Assembly (NCBI GenBank): GCA_900489925.1
Contig: UEHQ01000026.1
Location: forward strand, 1-64,000
Source of the DNA: Hyphomicrobiales bacterium
Lineage (GTDB): Bacteria; Pseudomonadota; Alphaproteobacteria; Rhizobiales; Rhizobiaceae
DNA: 64,000 bases
Direction of reading: 5' to 3'
This document shows, piece by piece, positions 39,149-49,464 of the stretch. The notes beneath the pieces are model-generated. The model searched no databases. It saw only the letters and a program-made list of their open reading frames with translations, and had not been told where the DNA came from. The stretch's first letter is position 1; the number at the start of each line of letters is the position of its first letter. The translations under genes and the position numbers were made by a program.

Positions 39149-39982
39149 TCAGCCGAGCCGCTCCGCGTGCCATTTCAGATGATCGTCCATGAAGGTGGAG
39201 ATGAAGTAGTAGGAGTGGTCGTAGCGCTCGTGCATGCGCAGCGAAAGCTTGATGTCCGTCCCCTTGATCGCGTCTTCGAAGAGCCATGGGCGCAGGCCGT
39301 TGTCGAGGAAACCGTCAGCCTTGCCCTGATCGATCAGGAATTCCGGGAAACGCGCGCCGTCCTGAACAAGGGCACAGGCATCATACTGGCGCCACGCGGC
39401 GCGATCTTGACCGAGATATTTTTCCAGCGCCGGCGCGGACCAATCGGCGGTCGACGGTTCGACGATCGGCGCGAAAGCCGAGCAACTCTTGAAGCGATCC
39501 GGGTTCTTCAGCGCGATCGTCATGGCACCGTGACCACCCATCGAATGCCCGAAAATACCCTGGCGGCTCATGTCCATCCGAAAGTGCTGACTGACGAATG
39601 CCGGTAATTCCTCGGTGATGTAAGTGTACATCTGGTAGTTCTCTGACCACGGCTCCTGGGTCGCGTCGAGATAAAATCCCGCACCCTTACCCATCTGCCA
39701 GTTCGTCAGCTCGTCCGGGACGTCGTTGCCGCGCGGGCTGGTGTCGGGGCATACGATGATGAGGCCGAGTTCGGCGGCCATCCTGCGGTATTCTCCCTTT
39801 TCCATGACGTTGGCATGGGTGCAGGTCAGGCCCGAGAGATACCAGAGAACCGGCCGCGGCTCCTTGATCGCCTGCGGAGGCACGAAGACGGCAAATGTCA
39901 TGTCGCATTTGCAGGCCTCGGACGTGTGCGTGAAAACGCCCTGCATGCCGCCGAAGGCGGTCGCCTGGGAAATGATGTTCAT
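39149..39982 (-). CDS. fghA: S-formylglutathione hydrolase
   Basis: Splits S-formylglutathione to formate and glutathione, the second step of formaldehyde detoxification. The 277-residue protein has the serine nucleophile in IFGHSMGGHGA (residue ~148), the family's CPDTSPRGNDVP and a catalytic His in DHSYYFISTF near the end. The start ATG is at 39982, two bases from the end of the DUF188 gene. The gene order adhC-DUF188-fghA is a formaldehyde module. Confidence 0.96.
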   Translation of the reverse strand: MNIISQATAFGGMQGVFTHTSEACKCDMTFAVFVPPQAIKEPRPVLWYLSGLTCTHANVMEKGEYRRMAAELGLIIVCPDTSPRGNDVPDELTNWQMGKGAGFYLDATQEPWSENYQMYTYITEELPAFVSQHFRMDMSRQGIFGHSMGGHGAMTIALKNPDRFKSCSAFAPIVEPSTADWSAPALEKYLGQDRAAWRQYDACALVQDGARFPEFLIDQGKADGFLDNGLRPWLFEDAIKGTDIKLSLRMHERYDHSYYFISTFMDDHLKWHAERLG

Positions 39983-39983
39983 T

Positions 39984-40445
39984 CTAGTCTCCGGTCTTTG
40001 GAGTTGTGGCTTTGGCGCGCCGGCAGAGCCGGTCGAATGTTTCGAGGAAGCGGGAGCGATCCTTGGGACTGAAGGCCGCATTATAGCCCTTGCTTTCACC
40101 GGTTTCCCTGAGATGCGCGCCGAGATCGCGCATGGCGCTGGCCATACCGATGTTGGTGTCATCAAAGACACGGCCGCTTGGGCCACTGACGAAAGCGCCG
40201 GTGGCGACGCAGCGAACCGCGAGCGGCACATCGGCCGTGACAACGACATCTCCCGCACCGGCATGCTCGGCAATCCAGTTGTCGGCCGCATCGAAGGCAT
40301 TGGAGACGATGACGTTGTGCACCATCGGATCACGCGACGGGCGTAGCCCGGAATTGGCAACGAACGTCACCTCGATACCGTGGCGCTCGGCGACCTTGAG
40401 GATTTCCGGTTTGACCGGGCAGGCGTCTGCGTCGACGTAAATCAT
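39984..40445 (-). CDS. DUF188 (YaiI/YqxD) family protein
   Basis: A 153-residue cytoplasmic PIN-like/NYN-like protein beginning MIYVDADACPVK, with SRDPMVHNVIVSNAFDAAD and DVVVTADVPLA as conserved parts. Acidic residues at the start suggest a nuclease-like metal site, but activity is unproven. The start at 40445 matches the family; a longer frame runs through the terminator of adhC. It sits between adhC and fghA, which is probably incidental. Confidence 0.9.
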   Translation of the reverse strand: MIYVDADACPVKPEILKVAERHGIEVTFVANSGLRPSRDPMVHNVIVSNAFDAADNWIAEHAGAGDVVVTADVPLAVRCVATGAFVSGPSGRVFDDTNIGMASAMRDLGAHLRETGESKGYNAAFSPKDRSRFLETFDRLCRRAKATTPKTGD

Positions 40446-40459
40446 GGAACAAACCTCAT

Positions 40460-40486
40460 CGGAAGGCGGCACAGGGCCGCCTTCCG
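40460..40486 (-). terminator. Terminator-like hairpin after adhC
   Basis: Perfect 11-bp stem CGGAAGGCGGC / GCCGCCTTCCG with an ACAGG loop, lying between the adhC stop and the DUF188 start. No strong T-run follows on the minus strand, so it may only reduce read-through into DUF188 and fghA. Confidence 0.65.
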
Positions 40487-40496
40487 TTGGCAATCA

Positions 40497-41624
<1,128 letters not shown>

Positions 41625-41759
41625 CTTCGGATTCTCCAATGCTGATTTGATCGGGCGGACTTTTGCACGCGCGGGGAGGTAGGCTCAAGGGAAAACCCGC
41701 CACCGATGGCAATTTCCTTTGCCGATGAGCAGGTTGCGCCGATCTCTGTACCGTCTGCG

Positions 41760-43028
41760 TCAGAAGATCCTGTCGATCGCAAAAACGACAGCATAGCCGT
41801 GCATTGCTATCGCGGCATAGAGGCCAAAGGCGACCAGCATTCGTTCGCCGTCCTTCATTTCCTCGAGCTTCTGGCGCGGCTTGACGGAACCCGCACCGAT
41901 CATGCTGACGATGGTGAAGACGACGAGACCGGCCAGCAGCCAAGTGGCGGCAAGTCCGACCTCGAATCCGACGCACATGATGCAGAGCGTCACGACGAAG
42001 CTTGCCGCTGCCTGCGAGCGTCTCGATCGAAAGATCTGGCGCAACAGCTGGCCGCCATCGAACCTGTGCATCGGCAAGAGGTTGAGCAGATTGAACGCGC
42101 CCAAGATCATGATGAAAACCAGCAGAGGGCCGCGGGCCGGCGATGGAACGATCCCGCGGTCCGCGAGCTGCTCGGCGACGATCAGGATCGGTACCAGGAA
42201 GGCGGACATGCCGGCACCCATCAAGGCGCAGGTGGCGACTTCGAACAATGAACGATAGGGCCGGCCGCCAATTGCCACGCCACCCAGCAACGGTACGAAG
42301 ATCATTCTGACGGACTGGTGTCCGAACATCCGATAAGCGGCCATGTGCCCAAGTTCGTGCAATGCGATGACGAGGGTGAGGAACGTCGAGATCATCAAGC
42401 CTTGCACCGTCAAGCCAAGGAACGGCCAGAGTAGAAGCGTCGACAAGACGGCAAGGCCAACCTGTACGAGCGGGTGCTCGAAGTAGCCCTGAGGATGCGA
42501 CTCGCCCGTGGCGAGCCAGCCCTCAAGCGCCCGCATTTCGCGGCGCAGTGCGACATAGCGGAATATGAGGAAGGCGAGGCCGCGATAGCGATCGGTCTGG
42601 GCGATCTCAAGCATGGCACCTTCAGGGGTTGGGCGAACGATCCTGCGTTCGCGAAAGTCCCTCCAGAACGACAGGTCCAGCGTGCTGTCGTCTATGACTG
42701 CCGATTGGAAGCCATGCGCGCTGCCGGTGACGGCGGCCAGAGGCTCCAGCGACAACAGCCGGCGCAGCGGCTCTCCGTTCTTGTCGAGATGCTTGTAGAT
42801 CTGTTCAATGACACCGGCACGGTGGGAAAGCGGCGTGCTGCTGATGACCGAATGATGCCAGTTGGCCTTGGAGCCGGCGGGGTTCATCGCACTCCACAGG
42901 GTTTCGTGTGTACACCGAAACGTCCTGTTTACATGCAGCGTCCGTAGACCAAGCGGGATGCGCATCAGCAGCCATAGAAGACCGATATTGATGAACAGCA
43001 GCAGGATTGCCGATTGCAGTCCAGACAT
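41760..43028 (-). CDS. M50 (site-2-protease-like) membrane metallopeptidase with N-terminal SRPBCC-like domain
   Basis: A 422-residue protein. After a first membrane helix (residues ~5-22), residues ~30-170 form a domain that reads like a SRPBCC/START fold (VNRTFRCTHETLWSAMNPAG, then LDLSFWRDFRERRIVRPTPE). The second half has M50 motifs: ALHELGHMAAYRMFGH (HELGH at 224-228) and NLLPMHRFDGGQ (316-327), with several further helices. Site-2 proteases cut membrane proteins inside the bilayer. The pairing of a ligand-binding-like domain with M50 is unusual; the domain call is by eye. CGGAGT precedes the start. Confidence 0.75.
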   Translation of the reverse strand: MSGLQSAILLLFINIGLLWLLMRIPLGLRTLHVNRTFRCTHETLWSAMNPAGSKANWHHSVISSTPLSHRAGVIEQIYKHLDKNGEPLRRLLSLEPLAAVTGSAHGFQSAVIDDSTLDLSFWRDFRERRIVRPTPEGAMLEIAQTDRYRGLAFLIFRYVALRREMRALEGWLATGESHPQGYFEHPLVQVGLAVLSTLLLWPFLGLTVQGLMISTFLTLVIALHELGHMAAYRMFGHQSVRMIFVPLLGGVAIGGRPYRSLFEVATCALMGAGMSAFLVPILIVAEQLADRGIVPSPARGPLLVFIMILGAFNLLNLLPMHRFDGGQLLRQIFRSRRSQAAASFVVTLCIMCVGFEVGLAATWLLAGLVVFTIVSMIGAGSVKPRQKLEEMKDGERMLVAFGLYAAIAMHGYAVVFAIDRIF

Positions 43029-43129
43029 ATGCGTACTCCGTCCGACCAGCCCGCCCGACGGTCGAGCATAGGCCCGCAGCCGTTAACAAAGATCAATCGG
43101 ATCGGCTTGGACGGCTGTGCCGAAACGGC

Positions 43130-45139
43130 TCAAGCGAACTCCATGATGACAGCATCGACAGCAAGGCTCTCGCCGGGCTTGGCGTTGATCTTGCCGACCG
43201 TCAGGTCACGTTCGGCGCGCAGAACGTTTTCCATCTTCATTGCCTCGACCACGGCCAGTGTCTCGCCGGCCTTGACCTCCTGGCCTTCGGTGACGGCAAT
43301 AGAGACAACGAGCCCCGGCATCGGGCAGAGGAGAAGCTTCGACGTGTCCGGCGGAAGCTTGACCGGCATGAGCTTGTCGAGTGCCGCATGCTGCGGAGTG
43401 AAAACCTTGGCTTTCACCGACAGTCCTTGCCAGTCGACCCGCAGCCCATTGAGGATCGGACGAAGCTGCGCGGTAACGGTCGCGTTTCCAACCTTGCCGC
43501 GCCAAACCGGATCGCCAGGTCGCCAATCGGTGACAACGTTGAACTGCTTGCCGCCGACCGCGATGTCCATGTCGAAGGGAATTGTCACGAGGCCATCGAG
43601 CAGGCGGATATCGACGTAATCATCGCCGAGCTTGACCGTCCAGGCCTCTCGCAGGGCACCTGAATGCGCGCGCAGACGATCGTCGAAGCGCTCACGGCGA
43701 TTGGATTCGATCAGCGCGGCCGATAGAGCGACAGCGGCCAGAACTGCCTGCTGGCCCGCATCCGGCGCCATCGGGGCGAAGCCTTCGGGATACTCTTCAG
43801 CGATGAACCCGGTCGACAGCCGGCCTTCGCGCCAGCGCGGGTGCTTCATCAGCGCCGCGAGGAAGGGAACATTGTGTTCAATTCCATCGACAACGAAGCC
43901 GTCGAGGGCCTGCCCCATCGCTTCGATCGCCTCCAGACGCGTCGGCGCCCAGGTGCACAGCTTCGCGATCATCGGATCATAATACATGGAGATCTCGGCG
44001 CCCTCGAAGACCCCGGTGTCATTGCGAATGATCGCATTGCCGGAAGTGCCTTCGGCCGGTGGACGGTAGCGGGTCAGGCGGCCGATGGACGGCAGGAAAT
44101 TGCGGTAGGGATCCTCTGCGTAAAGCCGGCTCTCGATCGCCCAGCCGTTAAGCTTGATGTCATCTTGCGCAAACGGCAGTTTTTCGCCCGCCGCAACACG
44201 GATCATCTGCTCGACGAGGTCGATGCCGGTGACAAGCTCCGTCACGGGATGCTCGACCTGCAGGCGGGTGTTCATTTCGAGAAAATAGAAGTTGCGATCG
44301 CGATCGACGATGAATTCGACAGTGCCGGCGCTCTGGTAGTCAACGGCCTTGGCAAGAGCCACCGATTGCTCACCCATCGCCTTGCGGGTTGGCTCGTCCA
44401 GAAACGGCGAGGGCGCTTCTTCCGCGACTTTCTGATTTCGTCGCTGGATCGAGCACTCGCGCTCTCCGAGATAGACGACGTTGCCATGCGCGTCGGCCAG
44501 CACCTGAATCTCGATGTGTCGCGGATCGACAACGTATTTCTCGATGAACACGCGGTCGTCGCCGAACGAACTTCTGGCTTCGGAGCGTGCGCGGTCAAAG
44601 CCGTCGCGAACCTCGGCCTCGCTCCAGGCGATGCGCATGCCCTTGCCGCCGCCGCCCGCCGACGCCTTGATCATGACAGGATAGCCGATTTCCGCCGCAA
44701 TCCGCTCCGCATGGGTGGCGTCCTCGATCACGCCGAGATAGCCGGGAACGGTGGAGACCTTCGCGGCGTTTGCAAACTTCTTCGATTCGATCTTGTCCCC
44801 CATGGCGGTGATTGCCTTGGGTTTCGGGCCGATGAAGACGATGCCCTCCTTTTCCAGCGCCTCGCAAAACGATGCGCGCTCGGACAGGAAACCATAACCC
44901 GGGTGGACGGCCTGGGCGCCGGTCGCCTTGCAGGCAGCAATGATCTTCTCGGCGACCAGATAGCTTTCGGCCGCCGCCGCCGGGCCGATGTGCACAGCCT
45001 CGTCGGCCATCTCGACATGGAGCGCATCGCGGTCTGCATCGGAATAGACCGCGACCGTTGCAATGCCCATGCGGCGTGCGGTCTTGATGACGCGACAAGC
45101 GATTTCGCCGCGGTTCGCGATCAGGATCTTATTGAACAT
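43130..45139 (-). CDS. pccA: Propionyl-CoA/acyl-CoA carboxylase alpha subunit
   Basis: Biotin-carrying subunit with biotin carboxylase activity; it pairs with PccB at 37 kb. The 669 residues comprise a biotin carboxylase domain (FNKILIANRGEIACRVIKTA at the start, ATP-grasp KASAGGGGKGMR), a linker domain and the C-terminal biotinyl domain with VVEAMKMENVL (biotin Lys near residue 635). The total length and BT-type linker match PccA rather than the shorter AccC. It lies 87 bases after the 45.2-kb hypothetical gene on the same strand. Confidence 0.95.
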   Translation of the reverse strand: MFNKILIANRGEIACRVIKTARRMGIATVAVYSDADRDALHVEMADEAVHIGPAAAAESYLVAEKIIAACKATGAQAVHPGYGFLSERASFCEALEKEGIVFIGPKPKAITAMGDKIESKKFANAAKVSTVPGYLGVIEDATHAERIAAEIGYPVMIKASAGGGGKGMRIAWSEAEVRDGFDRARSEARSSFGDDRVFIEKYVVDPRHIEIQVLADAHGNVVYLGERECSIQRRNQKVAEEAPSPFLDEPTRKAMGEQSVALAKAVDYQSAGTVEFIVDRDRNFYFLEMNTRLQVEHPVTELVTGIDLVEQMIRVAAGEKLPFAQDDIKLNGWAIESRLYAEDPYRNFLPSIGRLTRYRPPAEGTSGNAIIRNDTGVFEGAEISMYYDPMIAKLCTWAPTRLEAIEAMGQALDGFVVDGIEHNVPFLAALMKHPRWREGRLSTGFIAEEYPEGFAPMAPDAGQQAVLAAVALSAALIESNRRERFDDRLRAHSGALREAWTVKLGDDYVDIRLLDGLVTIPFDMDIAVGGKQFNVVTDWRPGDPVWRGKVGNATVTAQLRPILNGLRVDWQGLSVKAKVFTPQHAALDKLMPVKLPPDTSKLLLCPMPGLVVSIAVTEGQEVKAGETLAVVEAMKMENVLRAERDLTVGKINAKPGESLAVDAVIMEFA

Positions 45140-45226
45140 GCAGACTCCACCCGTGAAATGCGTTCCGGAGTCTTAAGCACAAAGACCGGAACGCACAATC
45201 GGGCGAAACACATCGCGGAGAAGGAA

Positions 45227-45931
45227 TCAGGCGACGGCGGATTCAGCCTCGGGGCTGTCGACGATACGAAGCCAGCGGCTGCGGCGTGGCGCTTCCGCAT
45301 ATTCCACGAGACGCAACGCCGCGAGCAGGTCCGACCATCGCGGATGGTTCGCCGCAGGCAGGGTCTGTTCGGCGATCCGCATCAGCACGTTCCAGGTCGC
45401 TGGCGGGACGTTGATCACCCCGCCGTCCGAAACGCCGCGCAGGATGTGCATGGCGTAGTCGATATCCTGTCGCGCGATGCCCTTGCGATCCACGGCGCGG
45501 GAAAGCTTGTAGCCGCCGACATTGTCGGACAGCGCCAGTCTCAGCTGATCCAGCGCGAAGGCGCGCAGTTCATCCGGCACATGTTTCGAGACTTCGATCA
45601 CATGCAGGACAAGCTCGAGCTCCAGCGACGAGTTGACGACGCCATCGGTCGACACCATGCGAATGAGCCAGGCTACGTTTATCTCGTCCAGGGAACCCTG
45701 CGGATAGGTGTAGTCGACGACAAACCGCGCGAGTTGTTCGACGAAGTACGCGTTCCATTCAGGGCATTTTTCGGGGCAGGAATTATTAAGCGCAAGCATG
45801 GCGACGACGTCGTCCGATGTCCGGATGCCTTCCGGAAATGTGTGCTTGCGCAGTAGGCCGATATCTTCGACGGCCAGCCGATGCTTCCCGGCGATCACAC
45901 ATGCCGGAAAAGCGAGGCGGAATTCGCTCAT
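45227..45931 (-). CDS. Hypothetical 234-residue protein
   Basis: A soluble protein with no family that I can name. It is helix-rich (LELVLHVIEVSKHVPDELRA, then FALDQLRLALSDN), contains two nearby cysteines in NNSCPEKCPEW, and ends in a basic/hydrophobic stretch. It has no signal peptide. It is upstream of pccA on the same strand, 87 bases away, and may be co-transcribed. A conserved rhizobial hypothetical is my best guess. Confidence 0.6.
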   Translation of the reverse strand: MSEFRLAFPACVIAGKHRLAVEDIGLLRKHTFPEGIRTSDDVVAMLALNNSCPEKCPEWNAYFVEQLARFVVDYTYPQGSLDEINVAWLIRMVSTDGVVNSSLELELVLHVIEVSKHVPDELRAFALDQLRLALSDNVGGYKLSRAVDRKGIARQDIDYAMHILRGVSDGGVINVPPATWNVLMRIAEQTLPAANHPRWSDLLAALRLVEYAEAPRRSRWLRIVDSPEAESAVA

Positions 45932-46028
45932 CTTTTCTCTCCAGGCTTCATCATGAAGCCGAATATCCTTCTAGCGCCAGCGAATTGATTATCCCTCAAC
46001 AGGTGCGGTTAACGAGATGTTGGGCCAA

Positions 46029-46955
46029 TCAGGACGCTTTTAGCGACCGTGCCTGAACCCGTTCGCGCCAAATGATGAAGAGGCCCGACGCCACGATGAT
46101 CAGGATGCCGATCCATTTGGAGAAGGTGGGAAAGTCGCCGAACAGCGCATAGCCAAGCACCGTTGCCGAGATGATCTCAAAATACTGGAACGGAGCCAGC
46201 AACGACAGCGGCGCCAGGCGGAATGCCTTGACGACAATCATGTGCACATAACCTGACAGCGAACCGAGGATGAGGAGCAGGATCAACCCAAGCCACGAGG
46301 ACGGGAGCGACAGCTCGAAATCGGGGACGCCCATCGAGCCGCCAACGGCGAGCGCCGCCGTCATGAAAAGCGTGCCACCGATGCCCGCCATCGTTTGCAT
46401 CGTCAGGGGAGAATCGGCGGTGCCGATCGCCCGGTTCATGAACAGATAGAGCGAGAACAGGAAGGCGCAGCAGACTGGGAGCAGGGCCTTCAGGCCGAAG
46501 ATCTCGTAGCTCGGTTGAATGACGATCATCGCGCCGCCAAAACCGACGACGATGGCGGTCCACCGGCGCCAGCCAACCTTGTCTCCGAGGAACAGCGCGG
46601 AGAGACCGGTCAGCATGAATGGCTCGACGAAGTAGATCGCGAACACATCCGCGAGCGGCATGTATTTGACCGCCACGAAGAAAAGCAGGCTGGCTGCGCC
46701 GTGCAATGCGCCCCTGAGCAGATTCATCCACGGACGCTTGGCCGAGAGCGCCTTCATGCCAAACAGCACAAAGAGAATCGGCAAGGTGCAGACGAGCTGG
46801 AAGAAGAAGCGGTAGAACGTCACCTGTCCCGGCGACATGTGCTCGAAGGTCGCCATGTACTTGGCGATGGCGTCCATGGCCGGCAGAACGACCATTGCGC
46901 CGGCCATGAGTGCCATACCCAACAGGGGATTTTGGTGATCGGGGGAATTGCTCAT
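46029..46955 (-). CDS. DMT/EamA family transporter
   Basis: A 308-residue inner-membrane protein with about ten helices. The first EamA repeat includes LPAMDAIAKYMATFEHMSPG and QVTFYRFFFQLVCTLPILFV, the second starts near SLYLFMNRAIGTADSP. A basic C-terminus (WRERVQARSLKAS) is cytoplasmic. Export substrate unknown. The start at 46955 (MSNSPDHQNPLLG) is chosen because the upstream extension lacks membrane character. It sits beside the CDP-glycerol cassette but shares no obvious function. Confidence 0.85.
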   Translation of the reverse strand: MSNSPDHQNPLLGMALMAGAMVVLPAMDAIAKYMATFEHMSPGQVTFYRFFFQLVCTLPILFVLFGMKALSAKRPWMNLLRGALHGAASLLFFVAVKYMPLADVFAIYFVEPFMLTGLSALFLGDKVGWRRWTAIVVGFGGAMIVIQPSYEIFGLKALLPVCCAFLFSLYLFMNRAIGTADSPLTMQTMAGIGGTLFMTAALAVGGSMGVPDFELSLPSSWLGLILLLILGSLSGYVHMIVVKAFRLAPLSLLAPFQYFEIISATVLGYALFGDFPTFSKWIGILIIVASGLFIIWRERVQARSLKAS

Positions 46956-47090
46956 GGCAGGAGACGTTCGCTTTCCGGTTCCTTGGGCTATACCGAAAAG
47001 ACATGGGGTGGTCCATGCGCAAGCGGTGCCGCGGGTATGCAAGGCTGGTGCGTCCCCAACCTTCGCGTTTCGTGCACCCTTGAACCGGCG

Positions 47091-47486
47091 CTAGGCTCTC
47101 AACCGAATGTTTTCGAGAGTCGAAGTGGTCGATATGCCGTCGGTGCGGGGGAGATAAACGACTTGGCAGAGCGACTTGAAATGATCGAATCTCCCCGCCC
47201 AATCATCTCCCATCACCAGGATATCGGCCCCATACTGCTGAATGTAGTGGCCCTTGAGCTCAAGCGAGTGTTCCAGAAACACGTCATCGACGCCGACAAT
47301 CGAGCGAACGATCTCCATGCGGTCGGTCTCGCTGTAGACCGCATCCTTCTGCTTCTTGGCGTAGTTGAGCGCATCCGTCGAAATGCCGACCGTCAGATGG
47401 TCTCCGAGTGCCTTTGCTCTCTGGAGAATGCGAATGTGGCCGATATGCAGTACATCGAATGTGCCGAACGTAATGACTTTTCTCAT
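47091..47486 (-). CDS. Glycerol-3-phosphate cytidylyltransferase-like enzyme
   Basis: A 131-residue nucleotidyltransferase of the TagD family, which makes CDP-glycerol from CTP and glycerol-3-phosphate. The HxGH motif is VLHIGH (residues 12-17) within TFGTFDVLHIGHIRIL, and the C-terminal signature is RTDGISTTSTLENIR. Size equals TagD. AAGGAGA precedes the ATG at 47486, ruling out the longer frame. It follows the glycerophosphotransferase gene, and together they form a cassette for transferring glycerol-phosphate. Confidence 0.88.
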   Translation of the reverse strand: MRKVITFGTFDVLHIGHIRILQRAKALGDHLTVGISTDALNYAKKQKDAVYSETDRMEIVRSIVGVDDVFLEHSLELKGHYIQQYGADILVMGDDWAGRFDHFKSLCQVVYLPRTDGISTTSTLENIRLRA

Positions 47487-47537
47487 TCTTTCTCCTTCAC
47501 ATCCGCTGGTCGGCACAGTTCTCGAACTCGCCCAATG

Positions 47538-49073
47538 TCATGATGCGCGTAACGCGAGATTGGGCTGTTCGGCTGAGATGCCTGTTACGATGGCGTCCAA
47601 AATGCTGGCGGATGCCTTGCCCTGATTGGGCAGAATCGTGTCCAGCAACGTGCGCCGTTCGGCCTGGAACTCCCAGGCTTTGCCGTTCTTGTATTCCAGC
47701 GTCGCCTGTTTCATTTCCTCGAAGGTGCGAACACGGCGGGTCGCGGCTTCCGTCATCCTGCCAAGCCCATTGAATTCCACATGCTGTTCGGAATCGAAGA
47801 AGACGATCGGCTTGTCGAAGAGCTGATATTCCGCCAGGAACGACAGGCCATCGGAGATCATCATGTCGGAAGCGGCAAACAGCTCGCCGTACTGCTGCAT
47901 TTCGATGGCGCAATTCGGTAAACGCGTCCAGGCGTTCTGGAACAATCCGACGTTTTCGCCGGTCAGCGCATGCCCGAACAGCGCGGGGTGAGGCTTCAGC
48001 ACGAATTCGATGTCGGGGCTCTCCTTGGCCCATCTGAGCATGCTGTCCCAAATGCGGTCGAACACGCCGAAACCCAGGCCATGGCCGCCGACCGAATGGT
48101 GCGGCGCCCAGATAACGCGGAAGCCTCGGGTACTGCGCGCCGGTATCGGCCACGCGTCCGTCTTGTCGGCTTTCATCAGCCTGTCGAACTTGGGATATCC
48201 GCTCAGGATGAACTTCGCCGGATCGGAATGTTCAAAGGAGCGATAGTAGGATTGGGTCGTGGCCGTTTCGCAGAAGATCCGCCAGGCGGCGCGGTGATAG
48301 GCCTGGTCGAAGCCAAAGGCAGATACCTCGGTGATGATCTCGTCGCCAAGCGATGCCGCGAGATTCAGCGCGTAGGGCACGAGGCAGAGGCGAGCAAAGG
48401 TCAGTTCGTTGGTGCGAAACGCCGGCGGCAGGCAATAGTCCCACTGCTGCTGGCGAAAGATCACGGCGGGCCGAAGCGCCTTCAGGATGTCGAGCCCCTG
48501 ATACGAATCTTCCATGTTGAAGCGCAGATGTTTCACGCCAAGCTGCCTCAGCGACTGGCTGACGACATCCTCGCCTTCATAAGCCCCATATCCCAGCGGG
48601 GTGGAGTTTAGGGATATGACGATGGGGTCAAAGCGCTTGTCTTCGAGCATCGCCGTATAAACATCGGACAAGGCGTCCCACATGGGGATGGAATGCACCA
48701 TCAAGACGCAGCGTATCGGCAGCTGCACCGAGCTGCCAGCGCGCAGAGCAAGGTTGCTCGTCTGCTTGATGGTGTTCAATTCGTGACCCAGCTGGAGGGC
48801 AAGATTGGACAGCGCATCGGTGAATCCAGCGACGTCCGTCCGCGGCTCACCCGGCTCTCGGTCTGGAGCTCCGCCCAGGGCTTCGAACAGCCCGGCGATA
48901 CCGGTCTGCATCTGGCTTTGAATGATCTGTAGGAGCTTGGCCGATTCGAGATAGATCTCGCCCTGAATATTCTGAGTTTCGACGAGGGCAGCGAACTGCT
49001 GCTCCATGTCGTCAAGCTTCGCAGAGATTGCACCGATCTTGTCGATGAGGCCCGGGGTATGACTGCTGTCCAT
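47538..49073 (-). CDS. CDP-glycerol glycerophosphotransferase-like protein with coiled-coil N-terminus
   Basis: A 511-residue cytoplasmic or peripheral enzyme. Residues ~1-110 look like a coiled coil or helical bundle (IDKIGAISAKLDDMEQQFAA). The rest has the CDP-glycerol transferase features: WAPHHSVGGHGLGFGVFD, FVLKPHPALF and ASDMMISDGLSFLAEYQLF. It should transfer glycerol-phosphate or a similar polyol-phosphate to a surface glycan. I prefer the ATG at 49073 over a longer frame to 49220. The cytidylyltransferase gene starts 51 bases after it. Confidence 0.85.
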   Translation of the reverse strand: MDSSHTPGLIDKIGAISAKLDDMEQQFAALVETQNIQGEIYLESAKLLQIIQSQMQTGIAGLFEALGGAPDREPGEPRTDVAGFTDALSNLALQLGHELNTIKQTSNLALRAGSSVQLPIRCVLMVHSIPMWDALSDVYTAMLEDKRFDPIVISLNSTPLGYGAYEGEDVVSQSLRQLGVKHLRFNMEDSYQGLDILKALRPAVIFRQQQWDYCLPPAFRTNELTFARLCLVPYALNLAASLGDEIITEVSAFGFDQAYHRAAWRIFCETATTQSYYRSFEHSDPAKFILSGYPKFDRLMKADKTDAWPIPARSTRGFRVIWAPHHSVGGHGLGFGVFDRIWDSMLRWAKESPDIEFVLKPHPALFGHALTGENVGLFQNAWTRLPNCAIEMQQYGELFAASDMMISDGLSFLAEYQLFDKPIVFFDSEQHVEFNGLGRMTEAATRRVRTFEEMKQATLEYKNGKAWEFQAERRTLLDTILPNQGKASASILDAIVTGISAEQPNLALRAS

Positions 49074-49464
49074 TTGCTTTCCCAAAAACCAAGCGGTTCG
49101 AATGCTGACATTCCCGCTTAGAAGACAGCCATTCGCAGTGATGGTTTCTCTGGATACGAACGAAAGCTTTAGTGAAACTTGCGCAGACAGGGTGGTCGGA
49201 ACGAAGCAAGCGCGAATCAAAGCCGCATCGTCAGCAAATGCCGTTTGAGCGATTCGATTCGCGGGAGATGGCCGCAGACGATTTATTTTCGAGGGAGAGG
49301 AGTTTCGACAGAGCTTGAGGAAAATCTGCTAGCTTACGAGAAAGCCGAGCATTTCCTGACCGAATTCAGTATGACTGAAGTATCTGAGGAGAAGAGGGCG
49401 GCCTTCAAAAACGAAGGCGCCAGGATCCAGACTAATTTGGTCAGCCTCACTATCAAAAGTGAGA
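49074..49464. other. Intergenic region beside tRNA-Leu
   Basis: It holds the promoter of the CDP-glycerol cassette. From about 49299 a plus-strand frame (TELEENLLAYEKAEHFLTEF...) looks protein-like and runs into the tRNA gene, but lacks a good start. A hairpin CTCACT / AGTGAG at 49446-49463 abuts the tRNA 3' end and may aid its termination or processing. Confidence 0.4.

Noticed and set aside
43841..45856. A 671-codon plus-strand frame opposite pccA
   Set aside because: Shadow of the biotin carboxylase gene; no recognisable motif.
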